Source of the DNA: Bordetella parapertussis
GTDB taxonomy: Bacteria; Pseudomonadota; Gammaproteobacteria; Burkholderiales; Burkholderiaceae_B
Length of the DNA: 9,766 nt
Assembly: GCA_945882005.1 (NCBI GenBank)
Contig: CAMCWG010000091.1
Span: 1-9,766, forward strand
Reading direction: 5' to 3'
The translations under genes were made by a program, and so were the position numbers. Under the pieces are notes generated by a model. It saw only the letters and a list, made by a program, of their open reading frames with translations. It searched no databases and was not told the origin of the DNA. This document shows, one piece after another, positions 1 to 6,753 of the stretch. How positions within the stretch are numbered: the stretch's first letter is position 1; every line of letters starts with the position of its first letter.

Positions 1-1
1 A

Positions 2-412
2 GCCTGTCCTTCAGCCGAGGTGTTGGCCAAACGTCTGGCCGCGGCTGGGTTTGAGCACAACGACATTGACGATGCGCTCGGCTGGCTGGTCGGTCTGGCG
101 GAAACAACCGAGCAATGCGTCGAGCTTGCTCACACGCCAGGCAACGGAACGCGGGTGTATGCCGAGTCTGAGCAACAGCATCTTGGCGCCACGGCGATTG
201 GGTTTATTACTTTTCTCGAAGCGACTGAGGCCTTGTCTCCAGCGCTACGCGAAATAGTGATCGATCGCGCCATGGCGACAACAGATGGTCCGGTTTCTTT
301 GCAAAAAATCAAAATCATCGCTTTGATGGTGCTTTGGAGTCAGGAGGCCGAGGTCGACCACTTGATTCTTGAGGAGCTTTTGCGCGACGATGGTGATCGC
401 TTGTTGCACTAA
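2..412 (+). CDS. smg: Smg family protein (DUF494), 5' partial
   Basis: The reading frame is open from base 2 through the left edge and ends at TAA 410-412, giving 136 residues. The Smg family is usually about 150-157 residues, so roughly 15-20 N-terminal residues lie outside the window. A GTG at 20 is in frame but is probably internal, because the residues before it (ACPSAE) continue the usual Smg N-terminal region. Family features visible are the [15 protein letters not shown] segment, [15 protein letters not shown], the [10 protein letters not shown] helix and the C-terminal [14 protein letters not shown], all lining up with remembered E. coli Smg. The protein is small, cytoplasmic and without known catalytic residues. 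Its molecular function is not established. In betaproteobacteria it normally lies between dprA and topB, so dprA is expected just to the left. It probably heads or continues the + strand gene run here. The family call is firm, the role unknown. Confidence 0.9.
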   Translation, partial: ACPSAEVLAKRLAAAGFEHNDIDDALGWLVGLAETTEQCVELAHTPGNGTRVYAESEQQHLGATAIGFITFLEATEALSPALREIVIDRAMATTDGPVSLQKIKIIALMVLWSQEAEVDHLILEELLRDDGDRLLH

Positions 413-429
413 TCGGCCTGCTGTCTCCG

Positions 430-1350
430 GTGTTGTCATCATATTGTGGGCGGTTTGCCCCGAGCCCGAGCGGGCCACTTCACGCTGGTTCGGCTGTGGC
501 CGCGGTCGCAAGCTTTGTTGATGCCCGGGCAAGGGGTGGCAAATGGCTAGTGCGCATCGAGGATTTAGACACGCCTCGCAACGCACCTGGCGCCGTTGAC
601 ATCATTTTAGGTCAGCTCCAGGCACTCGGAATGACTTGGGATGAAGACATCGTCTTTCAATCTCGTCGATTACATGTCTATCAGTCGGCTTTTGACGCCC
701 TTCTTTCATTAAATCGCCTTTATCCCTGCGGCTGTACGCGCCGAGAAATTGCCGACTCTGCTGTGCAAGAGGCGTCAATGCGGGCGGATGGAGAGCGGCC
801 CTACCCCGGAACCTGCCGTCTGGGGCTACCAGCCGGCCGTCAGGCGCTTTCTTGGCGGGTGCGAGTGCTAGAGGGCGTCTATCGGTTTGAAGATCGCTGG
901 CAAGGCTGGAAAGAGCAAGATGTCGCCCATGCTGTTGGTGATTTTGTTGTGAAGCGTGCAGACGGTATCTGGGCCTATCAGCTCGCTGTGGTGGTAGACG
1001 ATGCAGCCCAACAGATCACAGATATTGTTCGAGGTGAAGACTTACTTACAAGCACAGCAAGGCAAAATATGCTGCGTGAAATTCTCGGTTACGAACAGCC
1101 GACCGTGTTACACGTACCGCTAGTGATGGATCGAAATGGACAAAAGCTCTCAAAACAGAATGGTGCGAAAGCGCTAGACCTCGCCCGTCCGCTAGAGGTG
1201 TTACAGCAGGCTTGGGTAGACTTGGGGTTTGAAAGAGTCCCTGCCACTAATATAGAGACATTTTGGTCCGCTGCCATGTCCGTTTGGGTGCAAGGGCAGA
1301 GTCGTGCTAACTTGCACGGCAATCACCAGCGCCCTTATGATCCGCGCTAG
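430..1350 (+). CDS. gluQ: glutamyl-Q tRNA(Asp) synthetase
   Basis: This 306-residue protein is a truncated paralogue of glutamyl-tRNA synthetase lacking the anticodon-binding domain. In the family it activates glutamate and transfers it to queuosine at the wobble position of tRNA-Asp in the cytoplasm. The N-terminal [13 protein letters not shown] (residues 9-21) is the class I HIGH region, with HAGS at 18-21. RGED (201-204) and KLSKQ (239-243, the KMSKS loop) follow. The GluQ zinc site is recognisable as C100-x-C102 with Y125-x3-C129. [12 protein letters not shown] (181-192) is typical of the glutamate-recognising catalytic core. Length fits GluQ (about 300), not GltX (about 470). The start is GTG 430; an in-frame TGA at 394-396 limits extension, and no Shine-Dalgarno is visible, so translation may be coupled to smg, which ends 17 bp upstream. 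The last 15 or so residues look poorly conserved. Its position between smg and topB is not the usual one known to me. Confidence 0.93.
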   Translation: MLSSYCGRFAPSPSGPLHAGSAVAAVASFVDARARGGKWLVRIEDLDTPRNAPGAVDIILGQLQALGMTWDEDIVFQSRRLHVYQSAFDALLSLNRLYPCGCTRREIADSAVQEASMRADGERPYPGTCRLGLPAGRQALSWRVRVLEGVYRFEDRWQGWKEQDVAHAVGDFVVKRADGIWAYQLAVVVDDAAQQITDIVRGEDLLTSTARQNMLREILGYEQPTVLHVPLVMDRNGQKLSKQNGAKALDLARPLEVLQQAWVDLGFERVPATNIETFWSAAMSVWVQGQSRANLHGNHQRPYDPR

Positions 1351-1364
1351 CTTGAATTAACGCA

Positions 1365-1399
1365 TTGATCCGACCACCAGCTTTGGGTGAGCGGGTCAG
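1365..1399 (+). promoter_or_regulatory. imperfect stem-loop in the topB leader
   Basis: In the 60-bp gap between gluQ and topB, bases 1365-1378 can pair with 1386-1399. The outer helix is 1365-1372 with 1392-1399 (8 pairs, two of them G-T wobbles). A 2x2 internal loop (AC against AG) follows, then the inner helix CACC/GGTG (1375-1378 with 1386-1389), closing a 7-base loop at 1379-1385. It ends 11 bases before the topB ATG. No T-run follows, so it is not a standard intrinsic terminator. It could be an RNA leader structure modulating topB translation, a protein-binding inverted repeat, or chance. Only the base pairing is seen; the function is inference. Confidence 0.4.
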
Positions 1400-1410
1400 A
1401 ATGGATAAGA

Positions 1411-4077
1411 ATGACTAAGACACTAATAATTGCTGAGAAACCCTCGGTCGCCCTTGATATTTCCAGGGCGCTAGGTGGTTTCACGCGCGAGGGCGACTAT
1501 TTCGAGAACGATAAGTACGTGCTGTCCTCGAGCGTTGGGCACCTGTTGAGCTTGGTGGCTCCGAACGACCCGGTCAAGGGGAAGTGGAGCTTTACGCACC
1601 TGCCAGTGATTCCCCCCCAGTTTGAGCTTGGACCCAGCGACAAGAAATCTGCCGAGCGCCTCAAGATGCTGGTGAGACTAATCAAGCGCAAGGACGTTTC
1701 AGCGCTGATTAATGCATGTGACGCAGGACGTGAGGGCGAGCTGATTTTTCGCTACATCGAGCAGTATGCGTCGCAGAAAAAGCCGGTACAGCGTTTGTGG
1801 CTGCAATCCATGACGCAAGACGCGATTCGCGAGGCGTTTACGCAGTTACGCTCAGATGACACGATGAAGCCACTGGAGGCCGCGGCTCGTTCGCGCGCCG
1901 AGGCTGATTGGTTGGTGGGCATTAATGGCACGCGTGCCATGACTGCGTTCAACAGCAAGGATGGCGGGTTCTTTAAGACGCCTGTTGGACGTGTCCAGAC
2001 CCCGACCCTAGCAATTGTGTTTGAGCGGGAAGAGAAAATTCGGCGGTTTGAGCCGCGCAACTATTGGGAAGTGCGCGCGACGTTTGTCGCAGCTGGTGGC
2101 TTGTATGAAGGTCGTTGGTTTGATCCAAACTTCAAAAAGAATCCAGAGGATCCTGCGCAGCACGAATCGCGCTTGTGGGCCGAGGCGGCAGCAAAGAGTG
2201 TTGTTGCAGCATGTCGTGACCAGCCAGGCATTGTTAATGAAGTCGCAAAGCCTAAAACGGAAGCTGCTCCCGCATTGTTTGACTTGACCTCACTACAACG
2301 TGAGGCCAACGGACGTTTTGGATTTTCGGCGAAGACGACCCTGTCACTTGCGCAAAGTCTTTATGAGCGGCATAAGGCGCTGACGTACCCACGGACGGAC
2401 TCTAAACATCTGCCTGAGGATTACATCGACACGGTGAAAGCGACGATGGATGCGCTCGCCGAAGGTAGTGGGGTCAGCAAGGGCTTAGCGCCGCATGCCG
2501 CCACGATTACTAAGAACGGTTGGGTCAAGCCGAACAAGCGAATTTTCGACAACAAGAAAGTGTCTGATCACTTTGCGATTATTCCGACCTTGCAAATCCC
2601 GAAAGAGCTGAGCGAAGCAGAAGCCAAGCTATACGATCTAGTTGTTAAGCGCTTTCTAGCAATCTTTTTCCCAGCGGCTGAATTCCGTCTAACCACGCGC
2701 ACCACTATCGTGCAATCGCACCAGTTCAAGTCTGAGGGCAAGGTGCTTGTCTCCCCGGGTTGGTTGGCTGTGTGGGGCCGTGAAGTGCAAGGTGAAGACG
2801 CGACACTGGTTGCAGTGGCCGAAGGTGAGAAGGTTCGCACGGAAGAGGTCGAGACCGTCGCATTGGTGACCAAGCCCCCGGCACGCTACAACGAAGGCAC
2901 CTTGCTATCGGCAATGGAAGGCGCGGGCAAGCTCGTGGACGATGATGATTTCGCACAAGCGATGTCGGAGCGCGGTCTAGGTACACCAGCTACCCGTGCG
3001 TCGATCATTGAAGGCTTGCTCAATGAGAACTACCTGCGTCGCGAAGGTCGCGATTTGGTGCCGACTGCGAAGGCCCGTCAGTTGATGACGCTGCTCAATG
3101 GTTTGGATGTTAAAGAATTGACTTCGCCTGAGCTCACCGGCGAGTGGGAGCATAAGCTTAAGCAAATCGAACAAGGTGAACTTGAGCGCTTGGCCTTCAT
3201 GCAAGAAATTGCACAGATGACCCAAGTGATTGTGAAGCGGGCAAAGGAATATGACCGTGACACAGTGCCCGGCGATTATGTAAGTTTGCATACGCCCTGC
3301 CCGAAATGTGGAGCTGAGGTAAAAGAAAACTATCGCCGCTACGCATGTACAAAATGTGATTTTTCGATTGGCAAGCATCCAGGCGGTCGCACGTTTGAGC
3401 CTTCCGAAGTTGAGACACTGATCACCGATAAGCATATTGGTCCGCTGCAGGGCTTCATCAGCAAAATGGGACGTCCTTTTGCCGCGATTTTGAAGCTCGA
3501 TCCAGATTCAAAGTTAGAGTTCGATTTTGGACAGCGCGATGAAGAGTCCAATGAGCCGGTTGATTTTTCTGGACGCACGGCACTCGGGCCGTGTCCGAAG
3601 TGCACAGCACCGGTTTACGAGCACGGCATGAGCTACATCTGCGAAAAATCCGTTGGACCGGAGCGCAGTTGTGACTTCCGCTCAGGCAAAGTGATTTTGC
3701 AGCAGGAAGTTGGCCCCGACCAAATGGTGAAGCTATTAGCGACCGGGAAAACGGATTTACTGGAAGGCTTTATCTCGAGCCGTACAAACCGCAAGTTCAA
3801 GGCGTACCTTGCGCGTGGAGCAGATGGTAAGGTGAGCTTTGAGTTTGAAGCACGCCCTGACAAGCCAGGTCGCAAGACACCAACTAAGACCGCGGCCAAG
3901 ACGGCGACGAAAACCCCTGCCAAAAAAGCAGCTAAAACGGCGACGAAGACTGCTACGAAACCCGTAACGAAAACTGCGACAAAAACAGCTGTGAAAAAAG
4001 CGGTTGTGAAGAAAGCCGCAAAGAAGGCTGTTAAGAAGGTTGCAAAAAAAGCCGCTAAAACGACCGCCAAGGAATAA
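1411..4077 (+). CDS. topB: DNA topoisomerase III with histone H1-like tail
   Basis: This type IA topoisomerase of 888 residues cuts one DNA strand through a 5'-phosphotyrosine and passes another through, mainly decatenating replication intermediates. The N-terminal TOPRIM domain (about 1-140) begins KTLIIAEKPSVA and carries D104-A-G-R-E108-G-E110. The second acidic residue of the E. coli TopB DPDRE motif is Gly here, as in many topoisomerase III sequences I recall. The catalytic tyrosine is Y326 in LTYPRTDSKHLP. GLGTPATRASIIEGLL marks the end of the core. The C-terminus has a C630/C633/C646/C649 zinc-ribbon-like module, a Toprim_Crpt-type repeat (about 666-708), a second cysteine set C728/C731/C744/C754, another Crpt-type repeat (about 774-815) and a basic tail (821-888). 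ATG 1411 is chosen over an in-frame GTG at 1387, because MTKTLIIAEKPS is the family N-terminus and the GTG lies inside the leader stem-loop. The Shine-Dalgarno is weak (GGA at 1403). PanB follows 9 bp downstream. Confidence 0.95.
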   Translation: MTKTLIIAEKPSVALDISRALGGFTREGDYFENDKYVLSSSVGHLLSLVAPNDPVKGKWSFTHLPVIPPQFELGPSDKKSAERLKMLVRLIKRKDVSALINACDAGREGELIFRYIEQYASQKKPVQRLWLQSMTQDAIREAFTQLRSDDTMKPLEAAARSRAEADWLVGINGTRAMTAFNSKDGGFFKTPVGRVQTPTLAIVFEREEKIRRFEPRNYWEVRATFVAAGGLYEGRWFDPNFKKNPEDPAQHESRLWAEAAAKSVVAACRDQPGIVNEVAKPKTEAAPALFDLTSLQREANGRFGFSAKTTLSLAQSLYERHKALTYPRTDSKHLPEDYIDTVKATMDALAEGSGVSKGLAPHAATITKNGWVKPNKRIFDNKKVSDHFAIIPTLQIPKELSEAEAKLYDLVVKRFLAIFFPAAEFRLTTRTTIVQSHQFKSEGKVLVSPGWLAVWGREVQGEDATLVAVAEGEKVRTEEVETVALVTKPPARYNEGTLLSAMEGAGKLVDDDDFAQAMSERGLGTPATRASIIEGLLNENYLRREGRDLVPTAKARQLMTLLNGLDVKELTSPELTGEWEHKLKQIEQGELERLAFMQEIAQMTQVIVKRAKEYDRDTVPGDYVSLHTPCPKCGAEVKENYRRYACTKCDFSIGKHPGGRTFEPSEVETLITDKHIGPLQGFISKMGRPFAAILKLDPDSKLEFDFGQRDEESNEPVDFSGRTALGPCPKCTAPVYEHGMSYICEKSVGPERSCDFRSGKVILQQEVGPDQMVKLLATGKTDLLEGFISSRTNRKFKAYLARGADGKVSFEFEARPDKPGRKTPTKTAAKTATKTPAKKAAKTATKTATKPVTKTATKTAVKKAVVKKAAKKAVKKVAKKAAKTTAKE
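3871..4074 (+). repeat. Lys/Ala/Thr repeat tail of TopB
   Basis: The last 68 codons of topB encode a low-complexity tail with 23 lysines, the rest mostly Ala, Thr and Val. The first half is built of KTATK-like units, and the second half of KKAVKK/KKAAKK units. At DNA level the unit AAR-ACG-GCG-ACG-AAR appears at about 3898-3912 and 3934-3948. A-runs of 6-7 bases (for example 3922-3927 and 4044-4050) make the tract prone to length change. Tails of this kind resemble eukaryotic H1 C-termini and bacterial H1-like proteins (HctB, BpH1 type), are expected to be disordered and bind DNA non-specifically. That role is inferred from composition. Confidence 0.85.
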
Positions 4078-4086
4078 GGGTCGTTA

Positions 4087-4908
4087 ATGAGCGTGCAGGC
4101 AGTTGTTAAGCGGGTCACAATCCCGCAGTTGATGGCGTGCAAGCGTCAGCGCAAAATTGTTGCGTTGACTGCGCATAGTGCCCCTGTGGCACGCGCCATC
4201 GACCAGTATGTCGATTTTATTTTGATTGGCGATTCAACCGCGATGGTTGCTTACGGATTGCCAAATACTTTATCGATTTCTTTAGAAACGATTGCCCAGC
4301 ACACGGCTGCGGTCGCGCGCTCAACACAGCGAGCATGCATTGTCGCGGACCTTCCCTTTGGTAGCTATCAAGAATCGCTTGCGCAAGCATTTCGCAGCGC
4401 AGGCTATTTGTTGAGTCAAGGTGCCGACGCCGTCAAGCTTGAGGGCGGCGTGATTATGGCCGAAACGATTCAGTACCTAGCTGCCCGCGGTATTCCTGTG
4501 TTGGCGCATATTGGTTTGATGCCGCAGTATGTCAATACGATGGGTGGTTATTTGTCGCAAGGTAAATCCCCGGAAGATGCAGCGCGGATTCTTGCCGATG
4601 CCCACGCGGTTGAACGCGCAGGCGCCTTCGGTATCGTGCTGGAGGGTGTACAGGAGACGTTGGCCGCAGAGATCACTGCGCAAGTATCCATTCCTACGAT
4701 CGGCATCGGCGCTTCGCCAGCATGCGATGGCCAAATCTTGGTGACAGAAGATATTCTCGGATTAAGTGGCGAGCGCGTACCGAAATTCGTCAAACGTTAT
4801 GCCGATCTCGATACAATAATGCGCAAGGCGGTTGAGCAATATGCCGAAGATGTGCGCAGCGGAGCTTTCCCTGAGCCTCAACATTGTTTCGGTGTGAAAA
4901 ACACCTGA
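4087..4908 (+). CDS. panB: 3-methyl-2-oxobutanoate hydroxymethyltransferase (PanB), divergent
   Basis: This 273-residue cytoplasmic enzyme matches PanB, which moves a hydroxymethyl group from 5,10-methylene-tetrahydrofolate to 2-oxoisovalerate to make ketopantoate for pantothenate and CoA. The expected TIM-barrel residues are kept: metal ligands D49 (IGDS), D88 (VADLPFGSY) and E119 (VKLEGG), with K117, and the catalytic acid E186 (VLEGV). IPTIGIGAS and PKFVKRYADL also fit. The start is ATG 4087, with Shine-Dalgarno AAGGG (4076-4080) overlapping the topB stop, so translation is probably coupled. Several positions differ from the form I know: LTAH for LTAY, GDSTAM for GDSLGM, GGYLSQGK for GGYKVQGR, and QYVN for QSVN. 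From memory it resembles the alphaproteobacterial branch (FGSYQES). No panC is adjacent. PanB is by far the best call, but a specialised PanB-like paralogue is possible. Confidence 0.88.
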   Translation: MSVQAVVKRVTIPQLMACKRQRKIVALTAHSAPVARAIDQYVDFILIGDSTAMVAYGLPNTLSISLETIAQHTAAVARSTQRACIVADLPFGSYQESLAQAFRSAGYLLSQGADAVKLEGGVIMAETIQYLAARGIPVLAHIGLMPQYVNTMGGYLSQGKSPEDAARILADAHAVERAGAFGIVLEGVQETLAAEITAQVSIPTIGIGASPACDGQILVTEDILGLSGERVPKFVKRYADLDTIMRKAVEQYAEDVRSGAFPEPQHCFGVKNT

Positions 4909-4913
4909 TTTTT
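4891..4913 (+). terminator. possible weak intrinsic terminator at the end of panB
   Basis: GGTGT (4891-4895) pairs with ACACC (4901-4905) around a GAAAA loop, and five T follow at 4909-4913 after the TGA stop. The stem is only 5 bp and is formed by the last panB codons, so it would be a weak terminator or attenuator lying before the SET gene, which starts at 4927. It may partly uncouple SET expression from topB-panB. Confidence 0.35.
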
Positions 4914-4926
4914 AGAAGCGTCACCC

Positions 4927-5424
4927 ATGACAACAGCAGAGAAACCTTGGCATATCGTTAGGCGTTCCAAGGTGCACGGAAACGGCGTATTCGCAGCGCG
5001 TAATATTCCTGAAGGCACGCGCATCATCGAGTACGGTGGCAAAACGATCAGTAGCAAGGAAGCAGATCGCCGGCATCCAACCAACCCGGACGATCCGTTT
5101 CATACGTTTTTCTTTTCGTTGAGCTCAGGCAAGATCATCGATGGTGATGACCATGGCAACGAAGCACGATGGATTAATCACGCCTGTGAGCCAAACTGTG
5201 AAAGCAGCGAAGGTAAAGGTGGCAAACGGGTGCATATCGTTGCCAAGCGAGACATCAAGCGTGGTGAAGAGCTGAACTACGATTATGGTCTGATCATTGA
5301 CGATGAAAAGCTCACCAAAAAGCTGAAGTTGCAGTACGAATGCCGTTGTGGCGCGTCGAGTTGTCGTGGAACGATGCTAGGCTTACCGGAAAAAAAGGCT
5401 AAGAAGGCTAAGAAAAACCCCTAA
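4927..5424 (+). CDS. SET-domain protein lysine methyltransferase
   Basis: This 165-residue protein is almost entirely one SET domain, expected to move methyl groups from S-adenosylmethionine to lysine side chains. Cofactor-binding GNGVFA is at 18-23, RWINHACEPNC at 81-91 corresponds to the RFINHSCxPN motif, and ELNYDYG at 115-121 corresponds to ELTYDY with the catalytic tyrosine. A post-SET zinc site is made by C139, C141 and C146 (CRCGASSC), probably with C87 of NHAC. No pre-SET domain, signal peptide or secretion feature is visible, so it is probably cytoplasmic. The C-terminus is basic (EKKAKKAKKNP). The start is ATG 4927, with AGAAG at 4914-4918 as a modest ribosome-binding site. It lies 18 bp after panB and shares its stop region with the convergent membrane-protein gene. 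Similar stand-alone SET proteins occur in betaproteobacteria. The substrate is unknown; the lysine-rich TopB tail two genes upstream is a candidate by inference only. Confidence 0.9.
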   Translation: MTTAEKPWHIVRRSKVHGNGVFAARNIPEGTRIIEYGGKTISSKEADRRHPTNPDDPFHTFFFSLSSGKIIDGDDHGNEARWINHACEPNCESSEGKGGKRVHIVAKRDIKRGEELNYDYGLIIDDEKLTKKLKLQYECRCGASSCRGTMLGLPEKKAKKAKKNP

Positions 5425-5900
5425 GCGAGTTGCCACCATGCGATGCCCAAGGCGCCAAGCGCGCCGAAAGTTAGCATGGTGCGCAAGCGAAACATCCAGC
5501 CGGGAATTAGACCGGGGACTTTACGCATCAGCATCCCGTCCAGTACCCACTGCAGGACCAAACCAGCCATGAGCATCCTCAGGCCTACGTCCGGCAGTGC
5601 CAGCGTTGCGACCCAACCAATCAGCGCAGGAAAGACACTCCAGATGAAGAGCGTCCCACGCGGAGCAGTTGCTGGTGCATGAACAGCCAACCCCCACCAT
5701 AACGCACCGACGAAGCTCAAGATAATCGCGCCATACATGATCAGCGCGGTCAGGGCGAGCAGTGGGTCTATGCCAGTCCCTGCGGCGGTTGCGAACGCTA
5801 AGGCCCAGAAGGGCGCCAGCCCCAGTAACCCTGGCAACAAAGCTGCACGAGGAATTCGGGCAGGAAGCGGGCTGTTTGCGGAAGAGAGTAGATCAGACAT
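5421..5900 (-). CDS. DUF3429 family integral membrane protein
   Basis: A 159-residue hydrophobic protein with about five predicted membrane segments (residues about 19-38, 47-72, 82-101, 106-124 and 138-156) separated by short loops. YGAIILSFVGALWWG (56-70) resembles the characteristic DUF3429 segment. It is probably in the inner membrane; its function is unknown for the family and nothing here reveals it. The start chosen is ATG at 5898-5900 (MSDLLSS), because the alternative GTG at 5940-5942 would add 14 residues outside the hydrophobic core and place the start 2 bp from the divergent neighbour. The ribosome-binding site is poor (GGTAATATT upstream). Its TAG stop (+ strand 5421-5423) overlaps the TAA stop of the SET gene (5422-5424). 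It is a lone - strand gene between two + strand groups. Confidence 0.8.
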   Translation of the reverse strand: MSDLLSSANSPLPARIPRAALLPGLLGLAPFWALAFATAAGTGIDPLLALTALIMYGAIILSFVGALWWGLAVHAPATAPRGTLFIWSVFPALIGWVATLALPDVGLRMLMAGLVLQWVLDGMLMRKVPGLIPGWMFRLRTMLTFGALGALGIAWWQLA

Positions 5901-5944
5901 AATGCCAATATTACCAAGGGGACCGAACCGTAGAGCTATCACCC
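5901..5944. promoter_or_regulatory. 44-bp divergent intergenic gap, probable promoter region
   Basis: This short gap separates the divergent starts of the DUF3429 gene (5900) and the DUF455 gene (5945). TAATAT on the - strand (5913-5908) could be a -10 element, which would make the DUF3429 mRNA nearly leaderless, but no good -35 is seen. AAGGGGA (5916-5922) is too far from the GTG at 5945 to be its Shine-Dalgarno. Promoters for both genes probably overlap here or extend into the opposite coding regions. Positional reasoning mainly. Confidence 0.3.
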
Positions 5945-6736
5945 GTGAACGAAATCAGACAAATTGCGCTGGCAGCGCTGCAAGAGACGTCTTGGGACGC
6001 AAAAGCAGCGTGGATTGCATGCGCGGACGCCCATGTCCCGATTGAGCTTGAGGCCGACCTTAAAGGGGATGGTAGGCTCGTTGCGTACATCCCTGGGCGC
6101 CCCGCCCTGAGTTTTGTTCCGCCGGCAGGATTATTGTCGCGCAGCGTGCATACGCAGGAGGGCCGCGCGGTGCTGATCCACGCCCTGGCGCATATTGAGT
6201 TCAACGCGATTAACCTCGCCTTGGATGTTGTGTGGCGATTTTCTGGCATGCCTGAAAAGTTCTATCGCGACTGGATGGGTGTTGCACGGGAAGAAGCGGA
6301 GCACTATCGATTGCTTTCGGCCCATTTGGCTGACTTAGGCTATTGCTACGGCGACTTCCCTGCACATGATGGCTTGTGGGAAATGGCCGAGCGCACACAG
6401 GACGATGTGTTGGCGCGCTTGGCGCTCGTGCCCCGTACGCTTGAGGCCCGAGGGCTCGATGCCTCGCCCGCGGTTCGACATAAGCTCGCAAGCGGGGGTG
6501 ACCGCCGGGGCGCTGAGATCGTGGACCTTATTTTGCGCGAAGAGATTGGGCACGTTGCCATTGGTAACTACTGGTATCGCTGGCTGTGTGCGCAGCGAGG
6601 CGTTGATCCGGTTGTGCAATACGCTGAGCTGGCTTTAACCTACCGTGCCCCAAAGCTTAAAGGGCCCTTTAACGTGCAGGCGCGGATGGCCGCAGGCTTT
6701 GAGCCTGAGGAAATTGAAGCGCTGCAAAGACAGTAA
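5945..6736 (+). CDS. DUF455 family ferritin-like protein
   Basis: This 263-residue protein matches the DUF455 family, ferritin-like helical bundles expected to bind a di-metal centre. Candidate ligands are E85 in HALAHIEFNAINLALD (79-94), E117-x2-H120 in REEAEHY, E149 (WEMAERT) or E167 (RTLEARGLD), and E200-x2-H203 in EEIGHVAIGNYWYRWLC. This gives the usual paired E/ExxH pattern of diiron carboxylate proteins. FPAHDGLWEMAERT (138-151) and GPFNVQARMAAGF near the end are further family signatures. The protein is soluble, with no signal peptide. The start is GTG 5945; NEIRQIALAAL fits the family N-terminus, but no convincing ribosome-binding site precedes it. No biochemical function is established; redox or hydroxylase chemistry is possible from the fold. 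The sulfatase-type gene starts 17 bp downstream on the same strand, so the two are probably co-transcribed. Confidence 0.87.
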   Translation: MNEIRQIALAALQETSWDAKAAWIACADAHVPIELEADLKGDGRLVAYIPGRPALSFVPPAGLLSRSVHTQEGRAVLIHALAHIEFNAINLALDVVWRFSGMPEKFYRDWMGVAREEAEHYRLLSAHLADLGYCYGDFPAHDGLWEMAERTQDDVLARLALVPRTLEARGLDASPAVRHKLASGGDRRGAEIVDLILREEIGHVAIGNYWYRWLCAQRGVDPVVQYAELALTYRAPKLKGPFNVQARMAAGFEPEEIEALQRQ

Positions 6737-6753
6737 CGAGACAGAGGTCAGCC

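Noticed and set aside
245..586. 113-codon - strand frame spanning the smg-gluQ junction
   Set aside because: It overlaps two recognised genes, shows no family resemblance, and has no ribosome-binding site or operon partner.
1387..1410. GTG at 1387 as a topB start, adding 8 residues
   Set aside because: The family N-terminus is MTKTLIIAEKPS, encoded from ATG 1411. The GTG lies inside the leader stem-loop.
3922..4050. Programmed ribosomal frameshifting at the A-runs in the topB tail
   Set aside because: The runs are in the zero frame as AAA-AAA and do not form the standard A-AAA-AAG arrangement in the right phase; no stimulatory hairpin is seen. Mutational slippage is possible, but programmed frameshifting is unsupported.
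3633..4142. 169-codon open frame on the - strand opposite the end of topB, reading as a very hydrophobic Phe/Val/Ala protein
   Set aside because: It is the mirror of the Lys/Ala/Thr tail: AAR, GCN and ACN codons on the + strand read as hydrophobic codons in reverse. The + strand frame is clearly the real topB.
5451..5465. GGCGC/GCGCC hairpin just inside the DUF3429 gene, as a terminator for the SET gene
   Set aside because: There is a 5-bp GC stem, but no T-run follows on either strand.
5901..5942. GTG at 5940-5942 (- strand) as the DUF3429 gene start
   Set aside because: It adds 14 residues lacking family similarity and would leave 2 bp to the divergent DUF455 start. ATG 5898-5900 is preferred, though neither has a strong ribosome-binding site.
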